Source: Pseudomonas sp. B6002
Lineage (GTDB): Bacteria; Pseudomonadota; Gammaproteobacteria; Pseudomonadales; Pseudomonadaceae
Length of the DNA: 64,000 nucleotides
Reading direction: 5' to 3'
NCBI RefSeq assembly: GCF_013385985.1
Contig: NZ_JACAOY010000012.1
Location: 474,064-538,063 of the forward strand
The notes under the pieces are model-generated. The model made no database searches. It was not told the DNA's origin and was given only the letters and a program-made list of their open reading frames with translations. Of the stretch, positions 17,959 to 25,429 are shown in pieces; the stretch's first letter is position 1, and each line of letters opens with the position of its first letter. The position numbers and the translations under genes were made by a program.

Positions 17959-19119
17959 ATGCTGAAAACCCTCGCGGTGGCCAATTACCGCTCGATCAAT
18001 AAATTGGTGGTACCCCTGGACCGGCTCAACCTGGTCACCGGCCCCAATGGCAGCGGCAAGTCCAACTTGTACCGTGCCCTGCGCCTGCTGGCCGAAACTG
18101 CCCAGGGCGGGGTGATCAATGCATTGGCCCGTGAGGGCGGGCTGGACTCCACCTTCTGGGCCGGGCCGGAAAACATCAGCCGGCGCATGCGCAACGGCGA
18201 GGTGCCGATCGAGTCCACCGTGCGCCAAGGCGTCAAACGCCTGCGGTTGGGGTTTGCCGGGGATGATTTCAGCTATGCGATATCGTTGGGGCTACCTGAA
18301 CCCAGCAGGTCATTTTTCTCCCTCGACCCGGAAGTGAAGAAGGAATGCATCTGGGCCGGCCACCTCTACCGGCCAGCCAGCCTGCTGGTGCAGCGTTCCG
18401 GCCCCATGGTGCGCGCGCGCGACGGTCGAAGTTGGGATGTGCTGGCCCAGCACACCCCCAACTATCACAGCCTGTTCGATCAGGTCGGCAGCCTGCGCGG
18501 CTCGCCGGAGGTGTTGCTGCTGCGCGAAAGCATCCGTGGCTGGCGTTTTTATGATCACTTTCGCAGCGATGCGGACGCCCCGGTACGCCAGCCACAACTG
18601 GGCACACGCACGCCGGTGTTGCATCACGACGGGCGCGACCTGGCGGCCGCCTTGCAGACGATCCGCGAGATTGGCGACCCCGAGGCGCTGCAGCGGGCCG
18701 TCAGCGATGCATTCCCCGGCGCGCGCTTGAACATCCAGCCGTTGCAGGGGGGGCGTTTTGCGATTGAGTTCTATCAGGAAGGCTTGCTGCGGCCGTTGTC
18801 GGCGGCGGAGTTGTCGGACGGGACCTTGCGTTACTTGCTGCTGATCGCGGCGCTGCTGACGCCGCGGCCGCCGACCATGATGGTGTTGAACGAGCCGGAA
18901 ACCAGCTTGCATCCGGACCTGCTGCCGGCGTTGGCGCGCCTGATCATCCAAGCCTCGAATCACTGCCAGGTGTGGGTGGTGTCCCATGCCAGTCGCCTGA
19001 TTGCGGCGCTGCAGCAGGATGAGGGGTGCAATTCGATAGTGTTGGAGAAGGTGTTGGGGGAGACCCAGATCGTTGGGCAGGGGATTCTGGATGCGCCGGC
19101 GTGGCATTGGCCGGAATAG
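17959..19119 (+). CDS. AAA/ABC-type ATPase of the RecF/OLD-like group
   Basis: 386 residues with the split ATPase of SMC-like proteins: Walker A GPNGSGKSN (about residues 28-36), ABC signature-like AAELSDGTLRYL, Walker B PTMMVLNEPETSLHPD and H-loop WVVSHASR. There is no coiled-coil arm long enough for a RecN/SMC and no TOPRIM domain, so it is a stand-alone AAA_21-type ATPase. Related proteins occur in defence systems, but nothing next to it (no nuclease, protease or toxin gene) supports that role here. No clear ribosome-binding site is visible before the ATG. Confidence 0.75.
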   Translation: MLKTLAVANYRSINKLVVPLDRLNLVTGPNGSGKSNLYRALRLLAETAQGGVINALAREGGLDSTFWAGPENISRRMRNGEVPIESTVRQGVKRLRLGFAGDDFSYAISLGLPEPSRSFFSLDPEVKKECIWAGHLYRPASLLVQRSGPMVRARDGRSWDVLAQHTPNYHSLFDQVGSLRGSPEVLLLRESIRGWRFYDHFRSDADAPVRQPQLGTRTPVLHHDGRDLAAALQTIREIGDPEALQRAVSDAFPGARLNIQPLQGGRFAIEFYQEGLLRPLSAAELSDGTLRYLLLIAALLTPRPPTMMVLNEPETSLHPDLLPALARLIIQASNHCQVWVVSHASRLIAALQQDEGCNSIVLEKVLGETQIVGQGILDAPAWHWPE

Positions 19120-19139
19120 TCATCGCCTGCAAGGGCCTC

Positions 19140-19224
19140 TTCGCGGGCAAGCCCGCTCCCACATTCGACCGTGTTCCACCTGCGGAATGCGAACAACTGT
19201 GGGAGCTGGCTTGCCTGCGATAGC
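19140..19224. repeat. REP pair of two sequence types
   Basis: Left unit TCGCGGGCAAGCCCGCTCCCACA and right unit TGTGGGAGCTGGCTTGCCTG belong to two REP variants (GGGCTTGCCC and GGCTTGCC cores). They lie between the ATPase gene and the end of the amino-acid ABC operon, where no other terminator is evident. Confidence 0.82.
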
Positions 19225-19253
19225 GGTAGATCAGCCACTCAATAACTGACTGA

Positions 19254-20108
19254 TCAACCCTGCCACTTACCGCCTTCAACAATCACACTCTCAGGCTTGG
19301 TGTCATCGCTCAGCTCTTTGCGCACATATTGGTCATACAGCTTGAGCAGGAACTTCTCTTCACCCAGCTTTGCCAACTCGGCATTCACCCAGTCACGCAG
19401 TTCGGTGTTGCCCTTCTTCACGGCTGGCGCGATCGGCGCTTCATCGCCGAGTTTCTGTTCCAGCACACGGTAGCCCGGGTTCTGCTTGGCCCAGCTGAAC
19501 AGCACCAGGTTGTCCTGGGCATAGGCATCGCCACGACCGGCCGACAGCGCTTGCAGCGATTCGGAGTTTTTCTCGAACTTCAGTAATTTCCAGTCCGGGT
19601 GGTTCTTGGTCAGCCAGATATCAGCGGTAGTGCCGGTGGTGACGATGGTGGTGCGGGTGGCCAGGTCATCCAGGCTTTTCACCGCGCTGTCGTTCGGCAC
19701 CAGGGCCTGCACCGCGACTTTCAGGTTGGGGTTGGTGAAGTCCACCGCTTCCTTGCGCTCGGGCGTCACAGTCATGTTGGCGAGGATCAAATCGACCTTG
19801 TCGCTCTGCAGGAACGGAATGCGGCTCGCCGGTTCCACCGCAACGAACTCGACCTTGTTCTCATCGCCCAGCAGGTCCTTGGCGAATTGGCGGCCGATGT
19901 CGGTATCAAACCCGACGTAGCGGCCCGCCTCGTTCACAAAACCGAACGGTGGTTTGTCCGTGAAGACGCCGACGATCAGTTTGTCGCGTGCCTTGATCTT
20001 GTCGAGGTAGCTCGCCGCAGCGGCAGCCGGTTTGGCAGGCTCTTCGGCCTTTTTATCGCAGCCGGCCAGCAGTGCGACGGCAAACAGTGGCAGCAGTAAC
20101 TTTTTCAT
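19254..20108 (-). CDS. Polar amino-acid ABC transporter substrate-binding lipoprotein
   Basis: 284-residue family-3 solute-binding protein with lipobox LLAGC (Cys17) and an Ala/Pro linker. Family marks are FTDKPPFGFVNEAGRYVGFDTDIGR, the conserved Arg in PASRIPFLQSDKVDLILANMTVTPERKEAVDFT and GTTADIWLT. The ligand is not readable. It is the last gene of a four-gene operon (permease, permease, ATPase, binding protein) with a 4-base overlap to the ATPase gene. In this sulfur-rich neighbourhood a sulfur-containing amino acid is possible. Confidence 0.87.
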   Translation of the reverse strand: MKKLLLPLFAVALLAGCDKKAEEPAKPAAAAASYLDKIKARDKLIVGVFTDKPPFGFVNEAGRYVGFDTDIGRQFAKDLLGDENKVEFVAVEPASRIPFLQSDKVDLILANMTVTPERKEAVDFTNPNLKVAVQALVPNDSAVKSLDDLATRTTIVTTGTTADIWLTKNHPDWKLLKFEKNSESLQALSAGRGDAYAQDNLVLFSWAKQNPGYRVLEQKLGDEAPIAPAVKKGNTELRDWVNAELAKLGEEKFLLKLYDQYVRKELSDDTKPESVIVEGGKWQG

Positions 20109-20881
20109 ATCAGCTCCAGTTCCTTGGTTTTCTTCGGCAGTGTTGAAACAAAGGAGAACTTCTCCAGGAACTGCTGCGCGCGTGCGGTCTGCGGGTTCGT
20201 AAAGAATGCCTCGGGGGTGTTGTGTTCGAGGATGCGCCCGGCCTCCATGAAGACCACGCGGTCGGCGACGGCGCGGGCAAAGGCCATTTCGTGGGTGACG
20301 ATCAGCAAGGTCATGCCATCGCGGGCCAGGCCCTGGATCACCTCCAGCACTTCCTTGACCATTTCCGGGTCGAGGGCGGCGGTGACCTCGTCAAACAGCA
20401 TGACCTGAGGGTTCATGCACAACGAACGCACGATGGCGATGCGTTGCTGCTGACCACCGGAGAGCTGGCGCGGGAAGGCGTCGCGCTTGTCGGCCAGGCC
20501 CACGCGCTCCAGCAGCTTTTCGGCCTGTTCACGGGCTTCGCGGGGGTCGCGCTTCTGCACTTTCAGCGGGCCGAGCAGGATGTTGTCGAGCACGCTCATG
20601 TGCGGGAACAGGTGGTAGCTCTGGAACACCATGCCGATGTCCTGGCGCACTTGGCGCCAGTCGGTTTTTTTATCCAGCAGCTCATTGCCGGCAAAGCGCA
20701 GGCTGCCGCTGTGGGCCACTTCCAGGCCGTTGAGGCAACGCAGCAGGGTGCTTTTGCCACAGCCGCTGGGGCCGAGGATCACCACCACTTCGCCGCTCTG
20801 CACGCGCAGGTCAATGCCCTTGAGCACCTGCGCCTCGCCGAAGAATTTGTTGAAACCCTGGAACTCGATCAATGCGCTCAT
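20105..20881 (-). CDS. Polar amino-acid ABC transporter ATP-binding protein (GlnQ type)
   Basis: 258 residues: Walker A GPSGCGKST, Q-loop FQSYHLFPHM, signature LSGGQQQR, Walker B VMLFDEVTAALDPEM (Val in place of the usual Pro-Thr pair), switch His VTHEMAF. It belongs with the two permeases upstream and the lipoprotein downstream; both junctions are 4-base overlaps. The C-terminal tail after FLEKF is about 17 residues longer than the GlnQ core. Confidence 0.9.
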   Translation of the reverse strand: MSALIEFQGFNKFFGEAQVLKGIDLRVQSGEVVVILGPSGCGKSTLLRCLNGLEVAHSGSLRFAGNELLDKKTDWRQVRQDIGMVFQSYHLFPHMSVLDNILLGPLKVQKRDPREAREQAEKLLERVGLADKRDAFPRQLSGGQQQRIAIVRSLCMNPQVMLFDEVTAALDPEMVKEVLEVIQGLARDGMTLLIVTHEMAFARAVADRVVFMEAGRILEHNTPEAFFTNPQTARAQQFLEKFSFVSTLPKKTKELELI

Positions 20882-21537
20882 GCTTGGGCCCAGCGCCGTT
20901 CCAGCACCTTGGAGGCGGCCGACAACGGGTAGCAGATAAAGAAGAAAAACAGGAACAGCACGCCGTAGATCAGGACCGACTCATAGGTGCGTTCGATGAT
21001 TTGCTGGCCAACCTTGATCACATCCACCACGCCGATCAGCACCGCCAGGGAGCTGGTCTTGATAATGCGCGTGTAGACGTTAATGGTCGGCGGGGTCATG
21101 CGCTTGAGGGCCTGGGGCAGCAGCACATAGCCGTAGAGTTGTGGGTCGGACAGGCCAATCGACAAGCCCGCCTCACGCTGGCCACGGGGCAGCGAATGCA
21201 ACGCGCCACGCACCACTTCACCGACTTCACTGGCGCCCCACAGCGACAGCACCAGCACTGCGCACCAGAAGCTCGGGATGCTCAACCCGAAGAAAATCGG
21301 CAGGCCAAAAAACAGCAGGTACAACCACACCAGTACCGGGATCGCACGGAACAGCTCCAGGTATACCCGCAACACGGCGTTGATCAGCCGGTTGTTCAAG
21401 GTGCGCAGCACGCCGTACAACACGCCGCCGACGGTGCTGAAGGCGATGCTCAGCAACGAAATCGACAGGGTTTGCGCAGCGCCCTTGCCCAGTTGTGGCA
21501 ACGACACCCACAGCAACTCAAGACCCGAACTGGCCAT
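20878..21537 (-). CDS. Polar amino-acid ABC transporter permease (second of two)
   Basis: 219-residue membrane protein of the HisM/GlnP type. It has the LNNRLINAVLRVYLELFRAIPVLVWL region, five hydrophobic helices and the EAA loop (LPRGQREAGLSIGLSDPQLY). AAAGGAGG precedes the ATG, which lies 20 bases inside the end of the first permease gene. With that gene it forms a heterodimeric channel. Confidence 0.88.
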   Translation of the reverse strand: MASSGLELLWVSLPQLGKGAAQTLSISLLSIAFSTVGGVLYGVLRTLNNRLINAVLRVYLELFRAIPVLVWLYLLFFGLPIFFGLSIPSFWCAVLVLSLWGASEVGEVVRGALHSLPRGQREAGLSIGLSDPQLYGYVLLPQALKRMTPPTINVYTRIIKTSSLAVLIGVVDVIKVGQQIIERTYESVLIYGVLFLFFFFICYPLSAASKVLERRWAQA

Positions 21538-22183
21538 GCTGGAGCCTCCTTTCCAGGCGGCTGAGCAGCAGCGACAACGGCAAGAACAGCAACACGCAAA
21601 TCAGCGTCAGCACGGCAAGCATTTCGTAAGTCTTGTAGTAGAGGGCGATGTAGCTTTTGGTGGTGTAGAGAATCTCGGGCACCGCCACGGCAGAGACCAC
21701 GGTGGTTTCCTTGAGCAGAAAGATGAAATTGGCGAAGAGGGCCGGCAGGCTGAGGATGCCGGCCTGGGGCAGGATCACGTGGCGCAGCAGTTGCCAGTCC
21801 GACAGGCCAATGGACTTGCCCGACTCGATCTGCGCCAGCGGCACCGCTTCCACGCCCGCGCGCAATACTTCGGTGAGGTAGGCGCCGCCGAGGAAAGTCA
21901 TGGTAATGATCGCCGCCCAGAACCCGGAAATATTGAACCCCAGGGCCGGCAGCGCGAAGTAGACGAAAAACAGTTGGATCAGCAGCGGCGTGTTACGCGC
22001 CAGCTCTACGTACAGCGCCACCAGGCGCGACACGTAGGGCGTGCGAAACACCAGCAGCGCGGCGTTGATCAGCGCCACCAGCAGGGAGGTGGCAATGGCG
22101 ATCAAGCCCACTTGCAGCGTCACCCCCACGGCTTTGAGAAACGCCGGCAAGGTGCTGAGGATAAAAGCGAAATCGAAGGTCAT
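21518..22183 (-). CDS. Polar amino-acid ABC transporter permease (first of two)
   Basis: 221-residue HisQ/GlnP-type permease: VFRTPYVSRLVALYVELARNTPLL, five hydrophobic helices and the coupling loop VPLAQIESGKSIGLSDWQLL. It is the first gene of the four-gene importer operon. The ribosome-binding site is weak (GGACTG). Upstream, 22184-22330 is AT-rich and carries a direct repeat likely to be an operator. Confidence 0.88.
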   Translation of the reverse strand: MTFDFAFILSTLPAFLKAVGVTLQVGLIAIATSLLVALINAALLVFRTPYVSRLVALYVELARNTPLLIQLFFVYFALPALGFNISGFWAAIITMTFLGGAYLTEVLRAGVEAVPLAQIESGKSIGLSDWQLLRHVILPQAGILSLPALFANFIFLLKETTVVSAVAVPEILYTTKSYIALYYKTYEMLAVLTLICVLLFLPLSLLLSRLERRLQHGQFGS

Positions 22184-22289
22184 TGGCAGTCCATGACGCC
22201 GCAGGGGTAATGCAGCGAGCGCAATCCAGGCCGACGTGGGTAACGTCGGGTAGCGCGAACTTTAAAGGTATAAAAATCAAAATTTAAAT

Positions 22290-22321
22290 ACCCAAAAAGC
22301 ATATTGATATCACCCAAAAAG
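22290..22321. promoter_or_regulatory. Direct repeat upstream of the amino-acid importer operon
   Basis: ACCCAAAAAG occurs at 22290-22299 and again at 22312-22321, spaced 22 bases start to start (about two helical turns), in an AT-rich stretch 107-138 bases before the first permease gene. Two half-sites on the same DNA face are typical of regulator binding. The protein is unknown. Confidence 0.4.
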
Positions 22322-22401
22322 ATAACCCCCGGATTCGCGGGTTTGACAGGTGGCAGCTATGGTCTTGGGGTCGCAGGAAAGCCGTTTCGAGGGAATGAAC
22401 C

Positions 22402-22488
22402 ATGAACGAAGCGAAACCGATTGATCCGCAGGAACTGGTGAAGTGGTTGGTGGCGCTACGCAGGGCCATCAACAGCCGTGTTGCATAA
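22402..22488 (+). CDS. Possible 28-residue small protein
   Basis: ATG at 22402 preceded by GAGGGAATG; reads MNEAKPIDPQELVKWLVALR and then RAINSRVA before TAA, six bases before a REP unit. The composition (amphipathic helix with Trp, Leu, Arg) is protein-like, but the frame is very short and has no recognisable family. It may be a genuine small protein, the remnant of a longer gene, or chance. Confidence 0.3.
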   Translation: MNEAKPIDPQELVKWLVALRRAINSRVA

Positions 22489-22493
22489 CCCCT

Positions 22494-22582
22494 TGTAGGA
22501 GCCGGCTTGCCGGCGATGGCGGCCTATCCGCTACAGATGTTTCAACTGACCGACCGCAATCGCCGGCAAGCCGGCTCCTACA
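22494..22582. repeat. REP doublet
   Basis: Inverted TGTAGGAGCCGGCTTGCCGG and CCGGCAAGCCGGCTCCTACA units around a 40-base centre. It lies between the amino-acid importer promoter region and the end of the second metQ gene. Confidence 0.92.
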
Positions 22583-22607
22583 GGGTTTGATTGCATTTCA
22601 AATGCCC

Positions 22608-22645
22608 AATAAAAAACGCCGACGCTGAAAAAGCCGTCGGCGTTG
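22608..22645 (-). terminator. Rho-independent terminator of the second metQ gene
   Basis: On the reverse strand a stem AACGCCGACG / CGTCGGCGTT is followed by a T-run (complement of AATAAAAAA at 22608-22616). It lies 28 bases after the metQ stop. Confidence 0.8.
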
Positions 22646-22672
22646 AAACCTTGAAGGGGGTTTTGGGTTACA

Positions 22673-23455
22673 TCAGAACGCCGGCACGACTGCGCCGTTG
22701 TACTTCTTCTCGATGAAGGCTTTGACTTCCGGGCTGGTCAGGGCCTTGGACAGTTTCTGGATAGCGTCGCTGTCCTTGTTGTCCGGGCGAGCCACCAGGA
22801 AGTTCACGTACGGCGACTTGGCGTCTTCGATGATCAGCGCGTCCTTGGCTGGGTTCAAACCGGCCTCCAGGGCGTAGTTGGTGTTGATCAGGTCCAGGTC
22901 AACCTGGTCCAGCACGCGTGGCAGCAGGGCCGATTCCAGCTCCTTGAATTTCAGGTGCTTGGGGTTGTCCTTGATGTCTTTTGGCGTAGCCAGAGCATTG
23001 CTCGGGTCTTTCAGGGTGATCACACCGGCCTTCTGCAGCAGCAACAGGGCACGGCCACTGTTGGAACCTTCGTTGGGAATGGCAACGGTGGCGCCGTCTT
23101 TGAGTTCAGAGATGTTCTTGATCTTTTTCGAGTAGCCGCCGAACGGTTCAACGTGCACGCCGACCACGGTCACCAGGTTGGTGCCTTTGCCCTTGTTGAA
23201 GTTTTCCAGGTACGGCAGGGTCTGGAAGTAGTTGGCGTCCAGACGCTTCTCGGCCACTTGCACGTTAGGCTGCACGTAGTCGGTGAAGACCTTGATTTCC
23301 AGGTCCACGCCTTCTTTGGCCAGGGTTGGCTTGACCAGCTCGAGGATCTCCGCGTGCGGGATCGGGGTGGCAGCCACCACCAGCTTCTCGTTGGCCTGGG
23401 CGAAGCTTGCAGTCAGGGCAGCCGCCAGTGCGGTAAACAACAGAACCTTTTTCAT
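22673..23455 (-). CDS. metQ: MetQ/NlpA-family substrate-binding protein, second copy
   Basis: 260 residues; signal peptide MKKVLLFTALAAALTASFAQA without lipobox. It carries the MetQ marks PHAEILELVKP, VFTDYVQPNVQVAEKRLDAN, NYFQTLPYLE and IPNEGSNSGRALLLLQ. It is single, with its own terminator and no metN or metI beside it, so it must feed an unlinked or the upstream MetNI pump. It is clearly different from the copy at 6.9 kb (different spacing and C-terminus), which suggests different ligands. AAGGACACTGC precedes the ATG. Confidence 0.88.
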   Translation of the reverse strand: MKKVLLFTALAAALTASFAQANEKLVVAATPIPHAEILELVKPTLAKEGVDLEIKVFTDYVQPNVQVAEKRLDANYFQTLPYLENFNKGKGTNLVTVVGVHVEPFGGYSKKIKNISELKDGATVAIPNEGSNSGRALLLLQKAGVITLKDPSNALATPKDIKDNPKHLKFKELESALLPRVLDQVDLDLINTNYALEAGLNPAKDALIIEDAKSPYVNFLVARPDNKDSDAIQKLSKALTSPEVKAFIEKKYNGAVVPAF

Positions 23456-23629
23456 GCAGTGTCCTTATCGAAATTCCGGGGCGTCTCTGACGACCGTTTT
23501 TATAGGGCGTGCCAGCGAAATGCTATCGCGGCGTGGGAGTGACAATACCTAGATTTTTTATTCCCGAACAATATCTTTTATTCACGTTGATATTCCATTT
23601 TGTTCATACACAACGTTCACACCAACCAC

Positions 23630-23695
23630 TGTAGGAGCCGGCTTGCCGGCGATGGGGCCCTCAAGACTGCTATCGCCGGCAAGCCGGCTCCTACA
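23630..23695. repeat. Compact REP doublet overlapping the end of the AAA+ regulator gene
   Basis: TGTAGGAGCCGGCTTGCCGG and CCGGCAAGCCGGCTCCTACA with a centre of about 25 bases. The right edge (CTACA, 23691-23695) encodes, on the reverse strand, the TAG stop of the regulator gene. Confidence 0.92.
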
Positions 23696-24602
23696 AGGAA
23701 GCGAGGTAGGATTTGAGGGCCTGGAGGTCAGCGGGGCTCGCTGCCTCGACAATCCGCTGCACCTGTTCCAAAGGTGAGCCCGCCGCCGGCAAGTTCAAAT
23801 GCTCGGGCAAGATCTCGTCGCCACTGCTCACCAGCAACGCAAAGTGAATAACGTTTTCCAGCTCACGGGTATTGCCCGGCCAGCTGTGGTGTTCCAGCAC
23901 GCGCTGGGCGGCTTCGCTGATCAGCGGCACCGGCAGGTCCAGGCGCTGGCTGTAGATGCCGAGGAAGTATTCGGCCAGGGACAGGATGTCACCAATGCGC
24001 TCACGCAAGGCCGGCAGTTCCAGCTGGCCCTCGCTCAGGTAATGGAACAACCGCTCATGAAACTTGCCCGCCGCCACGGCCTGGGCCAGGTCGATGCTGG
24101 TGGCGGCCACCAGGCGCACGTCCACCGGGCTGGGCTGATGGGCGCCGACGCGGGTGACTTCGTGGTTCTCAAGCGCGGCGAGCAACTTGACCTGGATCGG
24201 CAACGGCAAGTCGCCGATCTCATCCAGGTATAGGGTGCCGCCATTGGCCGAACCAAACCACCCAGCGCGGCTGCTGGCCGCGCCACTGTGGCTGCCGGCG
24301 GCATAGCCGAACAACTCGGCGTCCGCATAAGTGGGGCTGATCGCACCGCAATTGACCGACACAAACAAACCGCCGCGATCACTGCCACGGTGGATATGCC
24401 GTGCCAGCAGTTCTTTACCACTGCCGGTCTCGCCACGAATCAACACAGGCAAGGCGCGTGGGGCGAGGCTTTCGAGGTCTTCGCGCAGTTGGCGCGAGCG
24501 TGGGTCGACAAACACCAAGGCCTTGGCGCGGATGCTCAGCGGGCTTTTTTCGGCGTCGGGGAAGGTCAGCAAGGGCTGGCCGTAGGTTTCATGCAGACTC
24601 AT
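23691..24602 (-). CDS. SfnR-like sigma54-type AAA+ regulator lacking the GAFTGA loop and HTH
   Basis: 303 residues from the ATG at 24602 (GGGAG six bases upstream); a GTG at 24626 is a weaker alternative. The AAA+ core shows Walker A GETGSGKE, Walker B GGTLYLDEI, LPALRERIGDI and HHSWPGNTRELENVI. The sigma54-contact loop, normally ELFGYEKGAFTGA, reads ELFGYAAGSHSGA. The FRxDLYYRL segment is also altered (FHERLFHYLSE), and no Fis-type helix-turn-helix follows: the protein ends about 50 residues after the AAA+ domain at a TAG inside a REP element. There is no N-terminal sensor domain, as in SfnR. It may be a co-regulator or a truncated activator. Confidence 0.8.
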   Translation of the reverse strand: MSLHETYGQPLLTFPDAEKSPLSIRAKALVFVDPRSRQLREDLESLAPRALPVLIRGETGSGKELLARHIHRGSDRGGLFVSVNCGAISPTYADAELFGYAAGSHSGAASSRAGWFGSANGGTLYLDEIGDLPLPIQVKLLAALENHEVTRVGAHQPSPVDVRLVAATSIDLAQAVAAGKFHERLFHYLSEGQLELPALRERIGDILSLAEYFLGIYSQRLDLPVPLISEAAQRVLEHHSWPGNTRELENVIHFALLVSSGDEILPEHLNLPAAGSPLEQVQRIVEAASPADLQALKSYLASL

Positions 24603-24652
24603 GGCAGGCTCCCGCCCCAGATCCACTCAAGGGACGGGGCGTTGAAAAATGT

Positions 24653-25234
24653 TCAGGCAGTACGCCGGGCGTGGTGCTCAAGGCGGTGTTGCAGGCGATA
24701 GAGGTAGGCGAAGCCCTGCTCCCAGCGCTGGTGGCCGGATTTCACATTGATGTGGCCAGCACCCGAGAGGATGCCGGCTTCGGCGCCCCAGTTACGCGCC
24801 AGCTCCAGGGCCCGGGGGGCACTGACGGCGCTGTCGTTGTCGGAACTGACCACTTGGCTGGGGAACGGCAACAGGTCGGTGGGAATCGGCGCAAAGTTGC
24901 GCAGGGCGGGAGCACAGGCCGGGCGTTCGACATCGGCGGGCGCCACCAGCAAGGCGCCGCGCACCTGACGCAGAAACTGCACCGGCGCGGTAGCGGCCCA
25001 ATGCGCCACGGTGATGCAACCCAGGCTATGGGCGATGAGGATCACCGGCGTGCTGTCAGCCGCGATGGCCTCGGCCAGCGCCGCCACCCAGTCTTCGCGA
25101 CGGGGCGTCAGCCAATCGGCCTGCTCCACGCGCGCACTGTTGGGCAGGCTGTTCTGCCAATGGCTTTGCCAATGATCTTCTGGCGATCCTTGCCAGCCCG
25201 GCACGATCAGGTAACGAATCAACTCGCTGTGCAT
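24653..25234 (-). CDS. RBBP9/YdeN-family alpha/beta hydrolase
   Basis: 193 residues. The start YLIVPGWQGSPEDHWQSHWQ is diagnostic of the RBBP9/YdeN group. The nucleophile elbow is IAHSLGC (Ser about residue 70); a late Asp (SDNDSAV) and His (GAGHINVKSGH) complete a serine-hydrolase triad. The substrate is unknown. GGAGGG precedes the ATG. It lies 50 bases upstream of the SfnR-like gene on the same strand, so the two are probably co-transcribed, a pairing I recall from other Pseudomonas sulfur regions. Confidence 0.83.
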   Translation of the reverse strand: MHSELIRYLIVPGWQGSPEDHWQSHWQNSLPNSARVEQADWLTPRREDWVAALAEAIAADSTPVILIAHSLGCITVAHWAATAPVQFLRQVRGALLVAPADVERPACAPALRNFAPIPTDLLPFPSQVVSSDNDSAVSAPRALELARNWGAEAGILSGAGHINVKSGHQRWEQGFAYLYRLQHRLEHHARRTA

Positions 25235-25289
25235 GGGTGTGCCCTCCTGCAGCGTTTAACGTTGCTGACCAGTATAGGGACGAGGTTTA

Positions 25290-25305
25290 TATTCGTTAAG
25301 GAATA
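25290..25305. promoter_or_regulatory. Short inverted repeat upstream of the hydrolase-regulator pair
   Basis: TATTC-N6-GAATA in an AT-rich stretch 56-71 bases before the hydrolase ATG. A related TATTCC core recurs upstream of sfnB (near 2818), metQ2 (near 23570 and 23594) and, as TATTCT, oscA, so it may be part of a shared sulfur-starvation operator. Inference only. Confidence 0.3.
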
Positions 25306-25429
25306 AGAAGCTATTTATTAATAACCAAAGTGCAGATTATTCGCTCGAACTCACCCTCGCGGGTCAATTCATCAACCCCCCGATACATCGCGTCGGGGGG
25401 CGAGAACGTGGTCGGCTATGTGCGCTCAC

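Noticed and set aside
17959-19119. RecF/OLD-like ATPase as a phage-defence system
   Set aside because: No partner nuclease, protease or toxin gene is adjacent and no island features are present; the ATPase alone is not sufficient evidence.
22184-25330. Sigma54 (-24/-12) promoters near the SfnR-like regulator
   Set aside because: I looked for TGGCAC-N5-TTGC on both strands and found no convincing match, consistent with the degenerate GAFTGA loop.
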